From Bacteroidales bacterium (GTDB taxonomy: Bacteria > Bacteroidota > Bacteroidia > Bacteroidales > JAADGE01): DNA of 15,928 nt. Below, piece by piece: positions 1-6,606 of this stretch. Made by a program: the position numbers and the translations under genes. The stretch covers positions 1 through 15,928 of the forward strand of contig JANTGL010000029.1 of NCBI GenBank assembly GCA_024762915.1. Reading direction: 5' to 3'. Numbering within the stretch: the first letter of the stretch is position 1; the number at the start of each line of letters is the position of its first letter. Below the pieces are notes generated by a model. That model worked only from the letters and a program-made list of their open reading frames with translations, did not search any database and was not told where the DNA came from.

Positions 1-140
1 AGAATTTTTCCCGGAATTTCCGAAGAAATAATATAATCTTTTGCTTCAAAATTTCCGTATGCATCTGCTTTATCATTGTCATTTCCGCATGCATTCAGAA
101 ATAGTATTCCGATGATAAGTAATGTTATTAATTTATTCAT
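1..140 (-). CDS. HlyD-family periplasmic adaptor lipoprotein, N-terminal part
   Basis: This is the first 46 codons of a minus-strand gene that leaves the window at the left edge. The ATG is at 138-140. The protein starts with a short hydrophobic signal sequence ending in a lipobox, LNAC, with Cys18 as the expected lipidation site, so the mature protein should be anchored to a membrane facing the periplasm. The following stretch, with AYGNFEA and then SSEIPGKI, matches the first beta strands of HlyD/membrane-fusion adaptors of efflux pumps. It lies 66 bp after a TolC-family gene and in the same direction, with a TetR gene upstream, which is the usual order for an exporter operon; an ABC-2 type transporter would be expected further on, outside the window. 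The family call is an inference from a short segment, but context makes it likely. Confidence 0.8.
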   Translation of the reverse strand, partial: MNKLITLLIIGILFLNACGNDNDKADAYGNFEAKDYIISSEIPGKI

Positions 141-206
141 ATTTCCGATTTTAAAATGTAAGTATTAAAGTTTAATTGCATTGTTTTCTTCTGACTGCCG
201 ACTCCG

Positions 207-1496
207 TTATAAATTTCCCGTAACAATCAAATAATCATATTTGCATTTAAGTAATTTCAATTTATGAATTTTAAATTGAACGGCAGCTTGCTGTTTCTTA
301 TTAATTGCCGAAATATATTCCGTTGAATTTACGGTTCCGTTTTTCAATTTGTTGCTCATTGCTTTGCAAATACCCTCATGTAACTTTAAAATTTGTTCGT
401 CATAAGTCATTAACTCCGTGTATTTGTCGATTTCCGATTTTAGCTTTTGTTTTTGAACATTAACGGATTGCTCAAAACTTGTTTTTTGGTTGATAATGCT
501 TTCTTGATTGATTTTTTGAATTTGTTTATTTCTTTTACCTGTGTTCCAATCCCAAATATTCCAATGCAAATTTGCACCGACAATGAAATAGGGGTTCCAT
601 TCGTCTTTCAGCATTGTTAAACCGGGATTTCCGTATCCGCCGATTGCGTATGCTCCGAATTTTGGTAGTCTTTTTGCTTTAATCAGTTTGATTTTAGTAT
701 CGTAAATTTCATTTTGAGAATAAAAGATTTTGTTTTCGATGCGATTATTATCTTCAATTAAATCGGTATCGTTTGGAACTGAAACAGTTACTCCGGAATG
801 TATTGTTTTACCGGTTAAAATTGAAAGAATTGCAAGTGCATTTTCAATTCCCGAATGAATTTCTGTTTGTTTTTGTTTCAACTGTAAAATACTGACAGTT
901 AGTAAGTCATAATTTTCTTTTGTAACTACACCATTTTTTAATCCCGATTTCAGAGTACTTCTTTTTGCATCTAATTCATTTAGCGTATTTTTAATTTGTT
1001 CTTGTGTTTTTTGGAGAAATAATACGGAAAAATAAATATCAGTCAATTGTTTCTTCACATCCGTAAAAGAAAGTTCATTTTTCAGATTTTGTAAATTTGT
1101 TTTAACTTTTTCAAGTTCTTTCAAAGCTTTTGTCATACCGCCGTCATAAATTGATTGGGTCAAATTTAGCGTAAGGGCGTATTGATCAAGCGGAGGAACA
1201 GGGAATTGAAATTCAACGCCGGGCGGTAAACCTTCCGAATTAATATCAATTTCAATACTTTGAGATTGGTATTGAGCTTTTGCCGAAAAATCCGTTGCAG
1301 GCAAATAATTTGCATTAAGATTTTTGGTTTGAAGATTTATAATTTCATTATTCAGGCCGTTGTTTTTTAAAAGAGCAAACTGATTTCTTGCATACAATAA
1401 ACAACTGTCTATTGTTAAACTACCGGAATTCTGTCCGAAAACCTGAAACGAACTTAAAAGTATGATTGTTGCTAAAATGCGAAACTTTATTTTCAT
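207..1496 (-). CDS. TolC-family outer-membrane efflux protein
   Basis: The gene encodes 429 residues, a normal length for TolC/OEP-family channels. It begins with a Sec signal peptide (about residues 1-21, ending VFGQ). The rest is rich in long polar helices with many Asn, Gln, Lys and Leu, in two halves, as in the coiled-coil barrel of outer-membrane factors. A motif near residues 110-125 (LNLTQSIYDGGMTKA) matches the conserved region before the first long helix; IWDWNTGKRNKQI near 315-330 is its counterpart in the second repeat. In the family this protein forms a trimeric duct joining an inner-membrane pump and an HlyD adaptor to the outside. It lies between the TetR regulator and the HlyD adaptor on the same strand, probably in one transcript. 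The substrate cannot be read from the sequence. Confidence 0.92.
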   Translation of the reverse strand: MKIKFRILATIILLSSFQVFGQNSGSLTIDSCLLYARNQFALLKNNGLNNEIINLQTKNLNANYLPATDFSAKAQYQSQSIEIDINSEGLPPGVEFQFPVPPLDQYALTLNLTQSIYDGGMTKALKELEKVKTNLQNLKNELSFTDVKKQLTDIYFSVLFLQKTQEQIKNTLNELDAKRSTLKSGLKNGVVTKENYDLLTVSILQLKQKQTEIHSGIENALAILSILTGKTIHSGVTVSVPNDTDLIEDNNRIENKIFYSQNEIYDTKIKLIKAKRLPKFGAYAIGGYGNPGLTMLKDEWNPYFIVGANLHWNIWDWNTGKRNKQIQKINQESIINQKTSFEQSVNVQKQKLKSEIDKYTELMTYDEQILKLHEGICKAMSNKLKNGTVNSTEYISAINKKQQAAVQFKIHKLKLLKCKYDYLIVTGNL

Positions 1497-1534
1497 AATT
1501 AGTTTATTTAATAATTCTATTTATAACCGGTTCT

Positions 1535-1611
1535 GATTGCCTGCCGCCGACCGCCAACGGCTAAAAACCAACAGCCAACAGCCAACAGCCAACTGCCAAC
1601 AGCTAACACCC
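1535..1611. repeat. Heptanucleotide tandem repeat tract
   Basis: About eleven 7-bp units fill most of the gap between the TetR and TolC genes. On the plus strand the central units are AACAGCC three times in a row (1570-1590), then AACTGCC, AACAGCT and AACACCC; units to the left are more diverged (TGCCGCC, GACCGCC, AACGGCT). In the operon's reading direction the unit is GGCWGTY. The tract stops 2 bp short of the TetR stop codon. Two degenerate units of the same type occur at about 192-205, in the next gap of the same operon. Seven is not a multiple of three, which fits a non-coding tract. Its function is unknown. Confidence 0.85.
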
Positions 1612-1613
1612 AA

Positions 1614-2234
1614 CTATTCAACCCTTATCATGTCAAAAACAATTTCAATAATCTCATCTTTGCGGTTTTTCATATAATTGTTATAAGCATCACTGTCATT
1701 ATTAAAAACAACGGGTACAATAATTGGTTTTGCAATAACAGGGAAGACGCACAAAGTCAATATATTGATTAATAAATTTTTTGCTTTAATGCTTTTTTTT
1801 ATTGTCCCTTTTTGTATTTCTTTTTTTACAATGGCATCAAAAAGATCAATATTCACATCTGAATTTATAATAAGCTCTGCAGCAATATTGTTATGTTTTT
1901 TATTTAATTCGCTGAGAATAAACATCGGTATAAACGGATTTTTCACTAAAAAGGAAAGATAATTTTCAATAAATTGTTCTAATTGTGTTAAAAAGTGATC
2001 ATCATTTTCAAAAATAGGAAAAATTTTGGATGCCATTTTTCCGAATGCGAATTTGAAAACGGATGCAAATAGTTTGTCTTTGCTTCTGTAATAATAATGG
2101 AGCAAGGATTTATTTATCCCGGCACGATCGGCAATCATTTGCATTTTTGTACCGGCTTTGCCCTCTTCCGTAAAAACTTCTTTTGCAGCTTCAAGGATTT
2201 TTTCTTCGGTATTTATTTTTTCTTTATCCGACAT
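1614..2234 (-). CDS. TetR/AcrR-family transcriptional repressor
   Basis: The gene encodes 206 residues, the usual TetR-family size. The N-terminal helix-turn-helix domain covers about residues 8-60: EKILEAAKEVFTEEG is helix 1, followed by TKMQMIADRAGINKSLLHYYYRSKDKLFASVF, the typical recognition helix ending in the HYYYRSK motif. The remaining all-helical part would hold the ligand pocket and dimer interface; it is too variable to name a ligand. It is the first gene of the efflux operon with TolC and HlyD genes behind it, so the likely role is ligand-relieved repression of this pump. A palindromic site directly downstream of its own -7 box supports autoregulation. ATG at 2232-2234 is the start, 24 nt after the operator. 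Confidence 0.93.
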   Translation of the reverse strand: MSDKEKINTEEKILEAAKEVFTEEGKAGTKMQMIADRAGINKSLLHYYYRSKDKLFASVFKFAFGKMASKIFPIFENDDHFLTQLEQFIENYLSFLVKNPFIPMFILSELNKKHNNIAAELIINSDVNIDLFDAIVKKEIQKGTIKKSIKAKNLLINILTLCVFPVIAKPIIVPVVFNNDSDAYNNYMKNRKDEIIEIVFDMIRVE

Positions 2235-2257
2235 TATTAAATATATGGTTTAATTAT

Positions 2258-2278
2258 TTGGTTTAACCAATTGGTCAA
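2258..2278. promoter_or_regulatory. Probable TetR operator
   Basis: Overlapping palindromes are present: TTGGTTTAACCAA (2258-2270) and ACCAATTGGT (2266-2275), so half-sites TTGGT, ACCAA and TTGGT alternate. The site starts next to the -7 box of the minus-strand tetR promoter and covers the expected transcription start. Such placement is typical of autorepression by TetR-family proteins. Binding itself is inferred. Confidence 0.65.
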
Positions 2279-2306
2279 AGATAGAACAGTTTTTTTATTC
2301 TGCAAA
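2276..2306 (-). promoter_or_regulatory. Promoter of the tetR-tolC-hlyD operon
   Basis: On the minus strand the -7 box TATCTTTG (2276-2283) and a -33 box TTTG (2303-2306) are separated by 19 nt. This is an exact match to the known Bacteroidetes consensus TTTG-N19-21-TAnnTTTG. The palindromic operator overlaps its downstream side. Confidence 0.75.
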
Positions 2307-2324
2307 TTTTTTTTGATTTTTTTC

Positions 2325-2355
2325 AACCTGACAGGTTTCCAAAACCTGTCAGGTT
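2325..2355. repeat. Perfect inverted repeat, 14-bp arms (REP-like palindrome)
   Basis: Arm AACCTGACAGGTTT (2325-2338) and its exact reverse complement (2342-2355) are separated by 3 nt. Each arm is itself nearly palindromic around CCTGACAGG. It lies in the divergent space between tetR and thrS, upstream of both promoters, so it is not a terminator of either. A related palindrome with a CCTGCGGG core is at 15391-15423. Confidence 0.75.
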
Positions 2356-2397
2356 TGCCGGTTGATTTGTTTACCGATTATAAAATACCGCAAACAA

Positions 2398-2428
2398 TTT
2401 CATAATTAAATTTTCAATATTATCTTTG
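2398..2428 (+). promoter_or_regulatory. thrS promoter
   Basis: A -7 box TATCTTTG (2421-2428) lies about 50 nt before the thrS ATG. The upstream box at 2398-2401 is TTTC, one mismatch from TTTG, with a 19-nt spacer. Confidence 0.65.
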
Positions 2429-2477
2429 CGGGCTTAATTAATGCACATTTTGTATTTGTGTATAAAAAATAACAATT

Positions 2478-4415
2478 ATGATTAAAATTACTTTTCCCGA
2501 TAACACCGTTAAAGAATTCCGAAAAGGAGTTTCCGGATATGAAATAGCAAAAAGCATCAGTCACGGCTTAGCGAAAGAGGTTTTATCCGTCGGTGTAAAC
2601 GGTGAAACCTATGATTTAACGCGTCCGATTAACGAAGATTCAAAAATCGTTTTTTATAAATGGAACGACGATGAAGGGAAACATGCTTTTTGGCATTCGT
2701 CGGCTCATCTTATGGCAGAAGCAATCGAAGCTCTTTATCCCGGTGTGAAACTTTGGGTAGGACCTGCCGTGGATAACGGATTTTATTATGATATAGATTT
2801 GCCTGAAGGACAAACAATTACAGATAAAGATTTTCCGGGATTGGAAAAAAAGATGCTCGAACTGGCACAACAAAAAAATGAATATGTCAGAAGTGAAGTG
2901 GCTAAAGATGAGGCATTAAAATTTTATTCCGAAAAAGGTGATGAATACAAAGTTGATTTAATCGACGGTTTGGAAGACGGAACCATCACTTTTTATAAGC
3001 AAGGAAATTTTACCGATTTATGTCGTGGTCCGCATTTGCCGAATACCGGATACATTAAAGCGACAAAAATTATGAGTATTGCCGGTGCATACTGGAAAGG
3101 CGACGAAAAAAACAAACAATTAACACGTGTTTACGGTATTACCTTTCCTAAAAAGAAATTGCTTGATGAATATTTGGTGATGCTTGAAGAAGCAAAAAAA
3201 CGTGATCATCGGAAAATAGGCAAAGAGCTTGAATTATTTACATTTTCGAGCAGAGTGGGACAGGGTTTGCCTTTATGGTTACCTAAAGGTGCCATGTTAC
3301 GCGAACGTTTGGAAAAATTTTTAAAAGATGTTCAAGTAAAATACGGCTACGAACCGGTTATCACGCCGCATATCGGACAAAAAGAACTCTATGTCACTTC
3401 CGGACATTATGCCAAATACGGAAAAGATTCGTTTCAACCGATTCATACACCCTCTGAAGATGAAGAATTTTTACTGAAACCGATGAATTGTCCGCATCAT
3501 TGTGAGATTTATAAAAGTAAACCGCATTCTTATAAAGATTTACCGATACGCTATGCTGAATTCGGAACCGTATATCGTTATGAACAAAGCGGTGAATTAC
3601 ACGGACTTACGCGTGTCAGGGGATTTACTCAGGATGATGCACATATTTTTTGTCGTCCCGATCAATTAAAAGAAGAATTTATTAAAGTCATTGATATTGT
3701 TTTATATATTTTTAAGACATTGGATTTTGAAAATTTTTCAACTCAAATTTCTTTAAGAGATAAAGAAGACAGAAGCAAATATATCGGTTCGGATGAAAAT
3801 TGGGAAAAAGCTGAAAAAGCAATCGTTGAAGCATGTGAGGAGAAGGGATTAAATACCGTTACTGAATATGGTGAAGCGGCATTTTACGGTCCGAAATTGG
3901 ATTTTATGGTAAAAGATGCCCTCGGCAGAAGTTGGCAACTCGGAACCATACAAGTGGATTATAATTTGCCCGAACGTTTTGAATTGGAATATACCGGAAG
4001 CGATGATAAAAAGCATCGTCCCGTTATGATTCATCGGGCACCTTTCGGTTCTATGGAACGATTTGTAGCTGTTTTAATTGAACATACCGCAGGAAAATTT
4101 CCGCTTTGGTTAACTTCCGATCAAGTAGCAATCCTTCCTGTAAGCGAACGATTTAACGAATTTGCTCACAGTGTAAAAGAAAAATTATTGCAAAATGATG
4201 TTCGAGCCCTTGTTGACGACCGAAATGAAAAAGTCGGTAAAAAGATAAGAGACAATGAGATGAAGCGTATTCCGTACATGGTAATTGTTGGTGAAAAAGA
4301 GATTGAAACAGGAACGCTTTCGGTAAGAAAACAAGGCGAAGGCGAAATCGGTAAAATGACAATAGAAGAATTTTCTCAATTTATCAGTCAAAGAGTTGCA
4401 GAAGAAATAAAATAA
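2478..4415 (+). CDS. thrS: Threonine--tRNA ligase
   Basis: The 645-residue cytosolic enzyme charges tRNA-Thr with threonine using ATP, and also hydrolyses mischarged Ser-tRNA. Domains appear in the usual order: an N-terminal TGS domain (about 1-62), the editing domain with the H73-S-S-A-H77 motif and a later DLCRGPH segment, the class II catalytic core with the zinc-binding MNCPHHC region (around residue 340) and GLTRVRGFTQDDAHIF motif 2, motif 3 near residues 518-530 (HRAPFGSMERFV), and a C-terminal anticodon-binding domain from about 540. Length and motif set are complete. The next genes are infC, rpmI and rplT, a gene order conserved in many bacteria. It has its own promoter; no thrS leader or T-box was seen, consistent with Bacteroidota. 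Confidence 0.98.
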   Translation: MIKITFPDNTVKEFRKGVSGYEIAKSISHGLAKEVLSVGVNGETYDLTRPINEDSKIVFYKWNDDEGKHAFWHSSAHLMAEAIEALYPGVKLWVGPAVDNGFYYDIDLPEGQTITDKDFPGLEKKMLELAQQKNEYVRSEVAKDEALKFYSEKGDEYKVDLIDGLEDGTITFYKQGNFTDLCRGPHLPNTGYIKATKIMSIAGAYWKGDEKNKQLTRVYGITFPKKKLLDEYLVMLEEAKKRDHRKIGKELELFTFSSRVGQGLPLWLPKGAMLRERLEKFLKDVQVKYGYEPVITPHIGQKELYVTSGHYAKYGKDSFQPIHTPSEDEEFLLKPMNCPHHCEIYKSKPHSYKDLPIRYAEFGTVYRYEQSGELHGLTRVRGFTQDDAHIFCRPDQLKEEFIKVIDIVLYIFKTLDFENFSTQISLRDKEDRSKYIGSDENWEKAEKAIVEACEEKGLNTVTEYGEAAFYGPKLDFMVKDALGRSWQLGTIQVDYNLPERFELEYTGSDDKKHRPVMIHRAPFGSMERFVAVLIEHTAGKFPLWLTSDQVAILPVSERFNEFAHSVKEKLLQNDVRALVDDRNEKVGKKIRDNEMKRIPYMVIVGEKEIETGTLSVRKQGEGEIGKMTIEEFSQFISQRVAEEIK

Positions 4416-4427
4416 ATAGTATCTTTG
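4395..4427 (+). promoter_or_regulatory. infC-rpmI-rplT promoter
   Basis: The -7 box TATCTTTG (4420-4427) is just after the thrS stop codon, with GTTG (4395-4398) 21 nt upstream inside the last thrS codons. This suggests the infC group can be transcribed independently of thrS, with a leader of about 30 nt. Confidence 0.65.
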
Positions 4428-4464
4428 CAAGCTGAAAAAAAATATTAACTAAAAACAAGGAAAA

Positions 4465-5019
4465 ATCGCAAAAAGAAGACCAAATTATAACCGGGGCAGA
4501 AAAGATAACTTAAAATATAAGTATAAAACCGGTAAATATATTACGGCAAAGACGATCAGATTAGTCGGTGATAATGTTGATCCCGGAGTATGTTCTTTGG
4601 ACGAAGCATTAGTTATTGCCGATGATTTGGAAATGACATTGGTGGAAATTTCACCAAATGCAAATCCGCCTGTATGTAAGATTGTCGATTTTCAGAAGTT
4701 TATTTTTGAACAAAAGAAAAAACAAAAAGAACTTAAAACAAAACAAACAAAAGTAACCGTAAAAGAAATTCGATTCGGACCGAATATTGACGAACATGAT
4801 TTTAATTTTAAATTAAACCATGCTCAAAAATTTTTGGAAAGCGGTTTTAAAGTGAAAGTTTTTGTTTTTTTTAAGGGAAGAACAATTGTTTATAAAGATC
4901 AAGGGAAAATAAAACTGTTGGAATTTGCACAAGCTTTGGAAGAATTCGGAAAAGTTGAATCGATGCCGAAATTGGAAGGAAAGAAAATGACCATGTTTAT
5001 TGCCCCTATGAAAAAGTAA
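4465..5019 (+). CDS. infC: Translation initiation factor IF-3, predicted ATC start
   Basis: IF-3 binds the 30S subunit, keeps subunits apart and checks the start codon-initiator tRNA pairing. From ATC at 4465 the product is 184 residues and begins MAKRRPNYNRGRKDN, then the complete N-domain (TIRLVGDNVDPGVCSLDEAL...LVEISPNANPPVCKIVDF), a lysine-rich linker helix (about 87-105) and the C-domain with VKEIRFGPNIDEHDF and ending KLEGKKMTMFIAPMKK. The frame has a stop at 4450-4452 and no ATG, GTG or TTG before a TTG at 4597; starting there would delete about a quarter of the protein, including the conserved N-domain strands. AAGGA (4457-4461) lies 3 nt before ATC. Rare AUU/AUA/AUC starts are a known hallmark of infC, linked to autoregulation by IF-3. 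The family is certain; the start is strongly inferred. Confidence 0.93.
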   Translation: MAKRRPNYNRGRKDNLKYKYKTGKYITAKTIRLVGDNVDPGVCSLDEALVIADDLEMTLVEISPNANPPVCKIVDFQKFIFEQKKKQKELKTKQTKVTVKEIRFGPNIDEHDFNFKLNHAQKFLESGFKVKVFVFFKGRTIVYKDQGKIKLLEFAQALEEFGKVESMPKLEGKKMTMFIAPMKK

Positions 5020-5066
5020 ATTCAGAAATTAAATTATATAATTATTAATTAAAAAAAGAGAAGATT

Positions 5067-5264
5067 ATGCCTAAAATGAAAACAAAAGGCGGAGCGAAGA
5101 AAAGGTTCAAATTAACGGGAACCGGAAAAATTAAACGAAAACATGCTTATAAAAGTCATATTTTGACTAAAAAATCTAAAAAGCGTAAAAGAAACTTGGG
5201 TTATGTTGCCATCGTTCATAAAGCGGACGACAGAAACGTTAGACAACTTCTTGCTATGAAATAA
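5067..5264 (+). CDS. rpmI: 50S ribosomal protein L35
   Basis: The product is 65 residues and very basic, as expected for this small component of the large ribosomal subunit. It starts MPKMKTKGGAKKRFKLTGTG, which is the family signature, followed by the KRKHAYKSHILTKKSKKRKRNL stretch that contacts 23S rRNA. It lies 47 bp after infC and before rplT in the conserved infC-rpmI-rplT order. The ATG follows an A-rich stretch with AAAGAGAAG, which is only a weak Shine-Dalgarno match. Confidence 0.97.
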   Translation: MPKMKTKGGAKKRFKLTGTGKIKRKHAYKSHILTKKSKKRKRNLGYVAIVHKADDRNVRQLLAMK

Positions 5265-5402
5265 GTAAATTTCGGTTTTAATACCCGGTCGTAATGTAAT
5301 AAGAATCTTTAAGAGATCGCATTCGCTAAAAAAAACAAATTATTAACAAGAAGAAAGGCACAAAGAGTTGAAAAACCGCCTTATTCTAAAAACATTTAAA
5401 TT

Positions 5403-5747
5403 ATGCCGCGTTCAGTAAATGCAGTGGCTTCAAGAGCCAAAAGAAAAAAAGTCCTAAAACAAACCAAAGGTTACTTCGGAAGAAGAAAAAATGTTTGGAC
5501 AGTTGCAAAAAATGCACATGAGAAAGGTTTGCAATATGCATACCGAGACAGAAAAAAGAAAAAATCAAATTTCAGAGCACTATGGATTCAACGAATAAAT
5601 GCCGGTGTAAGACAATACGATATGTCTTATTCCGAATTTATGGGAAAAGTTCATAAAAAAGGAATTGAACTTAACCGAAAAGCACTCGCTGATTTAGCAA
5701 TGAATCATCCTGAAGCTTTTAAGGCAATTGTTGATGCCGTTAAGTAA
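5403..5747 (+). CDS. rplT: 50S ribosomal protein L20
   Basis: The product is 114 residues, the standard length. MPRSVNAVASRAKRKKVLKQTKGYFGRRKNVWTVAKNAHEKGLQYAYRDRKKKKSNFR is the basic N-terminal arm that threads into 23S rRNA; the C-terminal globular part (about 60-114) has the WIQRINAGVRQYDMSYSEFM motif. L20 is an early large-subunit assembly protein and in several bacteria represses its own operon by binding an mRNA leader. Here the 138-bp gap upstream is unusually long for this cluster and could hold such a site, but I could not identify a convincing L20-binding fold. A hairpin terminator follows the gene. Confidence 0.97.
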   Translation: MPRSVNAVASRAKRKKVLKQTKGYFGRRKNVWTVAKNAHEKGLQYAYRDRKKKKSNFRALWIQRINAGVRQYDMSYSEFMGKVHKKGIELNRKALADLAMNHPEAFKAIVDAVK

Positions 5748-5772
5748 ATAAAAGAAATTTCTGAATATATTT

Positions 5773-5796
5773 AGCCCGATTAGTTCGGGCTTTTTT
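5773..5796 (+). terminator. Intrinsic terminator after rplT
   Basis: Arms AGCCCGA (5773-5779) and TCGGGCT (5785-5791) enclose a 5-nt loop and lead into a T tract (5791-5796). It closes the thrS-infC-rpmI-rplT cluster. Confidence 0.9.
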
Positions 5797-5799
5797 ATT

Positions 5800-5807
5800 T
5801 ATATTTG
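5800..5807 (+). promoter_or_regulatory. dapB promoter -7 box
   Basis: TATATTTG (5800-5807) matches TAnnTTTG and directly follows the rplT terminator. Transcription would start around 5812-5815, which places the ATG at 5826 and rules out a TTG start at 5805 inside the -7 box. Confidence 0.65.
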
Positions 5808-5825
5808 TACTTTAAGAAAAGGTAT

Positions 5826-6542
5826 ATGAAAATAGCATTAATCGGATACGGAAAAATGGGCAAGGAAATTGAGAAAATTGCTCTTAAAAGAAAACATGAA
5901 ATAATTTTTAAATTTGATATAAATAATACAAATGAGTTTACGGTCGAAAATTTAAAAAAAACCGATGTCGCCATTGAATTTTCACAACCTATTTCGGCAT
6001 ACGAAAATTATATGAATTGTTTTAAGGCAAATATTCCCGTAGTTTCCGGAACGACCGGTTGGCTTGATAAATTACCTGATATAAAACAACAATGCAAAGA
6101 CAATAATCAAACATTTTTTTATGCCTCGAATTTCAGTGTCGGCGTAAATTTATTCTTCAAATTAAATAAACAACTTGCAAACTTAATGAAAATTGTTGAA
6201 GGATACGATGTAAGTATCAGTGAAACACATCATACCGAAAAAAAAGATGCTCCGAGCGGAACGGCAATTACAATTGCTGAAGATGTAATTTCAAATTTTG
6301 ATAAGAAACAATCTTGGGTAAAAGAAAATGCCGTTAATAATACGGAACTTGCAATTCGTTCGTTTCGTGAAGGAAAAATACCCGGCATACATACCGTAAA
6401 ATACGAATCCGACGTTGATTATATTGAAATTACGCACAGTGCAAAAAGTCGTAAGGGATTTGCTCTGGGAGCCGTTTTGGCAGCTGAGTTTACAATAATC
6501 AATAAAGGATTTCTGACGATGAATGATTTATTGGATTTTTAA
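5826..6542 (+). CDS. dapB: 4-hydroxy-tetrahydrodipicolinate reductase
   Basis: The enzyme reduces 4-hydroxy-tetrahydrodipicolinate with NAD(P)H in the diaminopimelate/lysine pathway, in the cytosol. The 238-residue product starts MKIALIGYGKMGKEI: residues 7-12 (GYGKMG) form the Rossmann dinucleotide loop. The second half has the signature ETHHTEKKDAPSGTA (133-147), with the catalytic His pair 135-136 and Lys140. SGTTGW near 74-79 is the conserved loop. Length is slightly below E. coli DapB (about 270) but usual for Bacteroidota. An upstream in-frame TTG at 5805 would overlap the -7 box and add residues before the conserved MKIALIG start, so ATG 5826 is preferred. It stands alone between rplT and lepB, without other dap genes. 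Confidence 0.96.
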   Translation: MKIALIGYGKMGKEIEKIALKRKHEIIFKFDINNTNEFTVENLKKTDVAIEFSQPISAYENYMNCFKANIPVVSGTTGWLDKLPDIKQQCKDNNQTFFYASNFSVGVNLFFKLNKQLANLMKIVEGYDVSISETHHTEKKDAPSGTAITIAEDVISNFDKKQSWVKENAVNNTELAIRSFREGKIPGIHTVKYESDVDYIEITHSAKSRKGFALGAVLAAEFTIINKGFLTMNDLLDF

Positions 6543-6575
6543 ATAAAGATTATTTTTAAACTCATTTAATATTCA

Positions 6576-6583
6576 TACATTTG
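6576..6583 (+). promoter_or_regulatory. lepB promoter -7 box
   Basis: TACATTTG (6576-6583) matches TAnnTTTG and lies 23 nt before the lepB ATG. The upstream box is only a T run (about 6553-6556). Confidence 0.55.
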
Positions 6584-6606
6584 TTTCATATTTTAAATAA
6601 AAAATA

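Noticed and set aside
1535..1611. CRISPR-like array
   Set aside because: The repeat unit is only 7 bp with no spacers.
1765..1962. 65-codon plus-strand hydrophobic frame inside tetR
   Set aside because: Antisense of a helical protein gene; starts without a promoter and has no family signal.
4153..4430. Two minus-strand frames over the end of thrS
   Set aside because: Opposite the conserved anticodon-binding domain; no supporting signals.
4597..4599. TTG as the infC start
   Set aside because: Would remove the conserved N-domain, whose codons are intact upstream in the same frame.
5805..5807. TTG as the dapB start
   Set aside because: It lies inside the -7 box TATATTTG and precedes the conserved MKIALIG start by seven codons.
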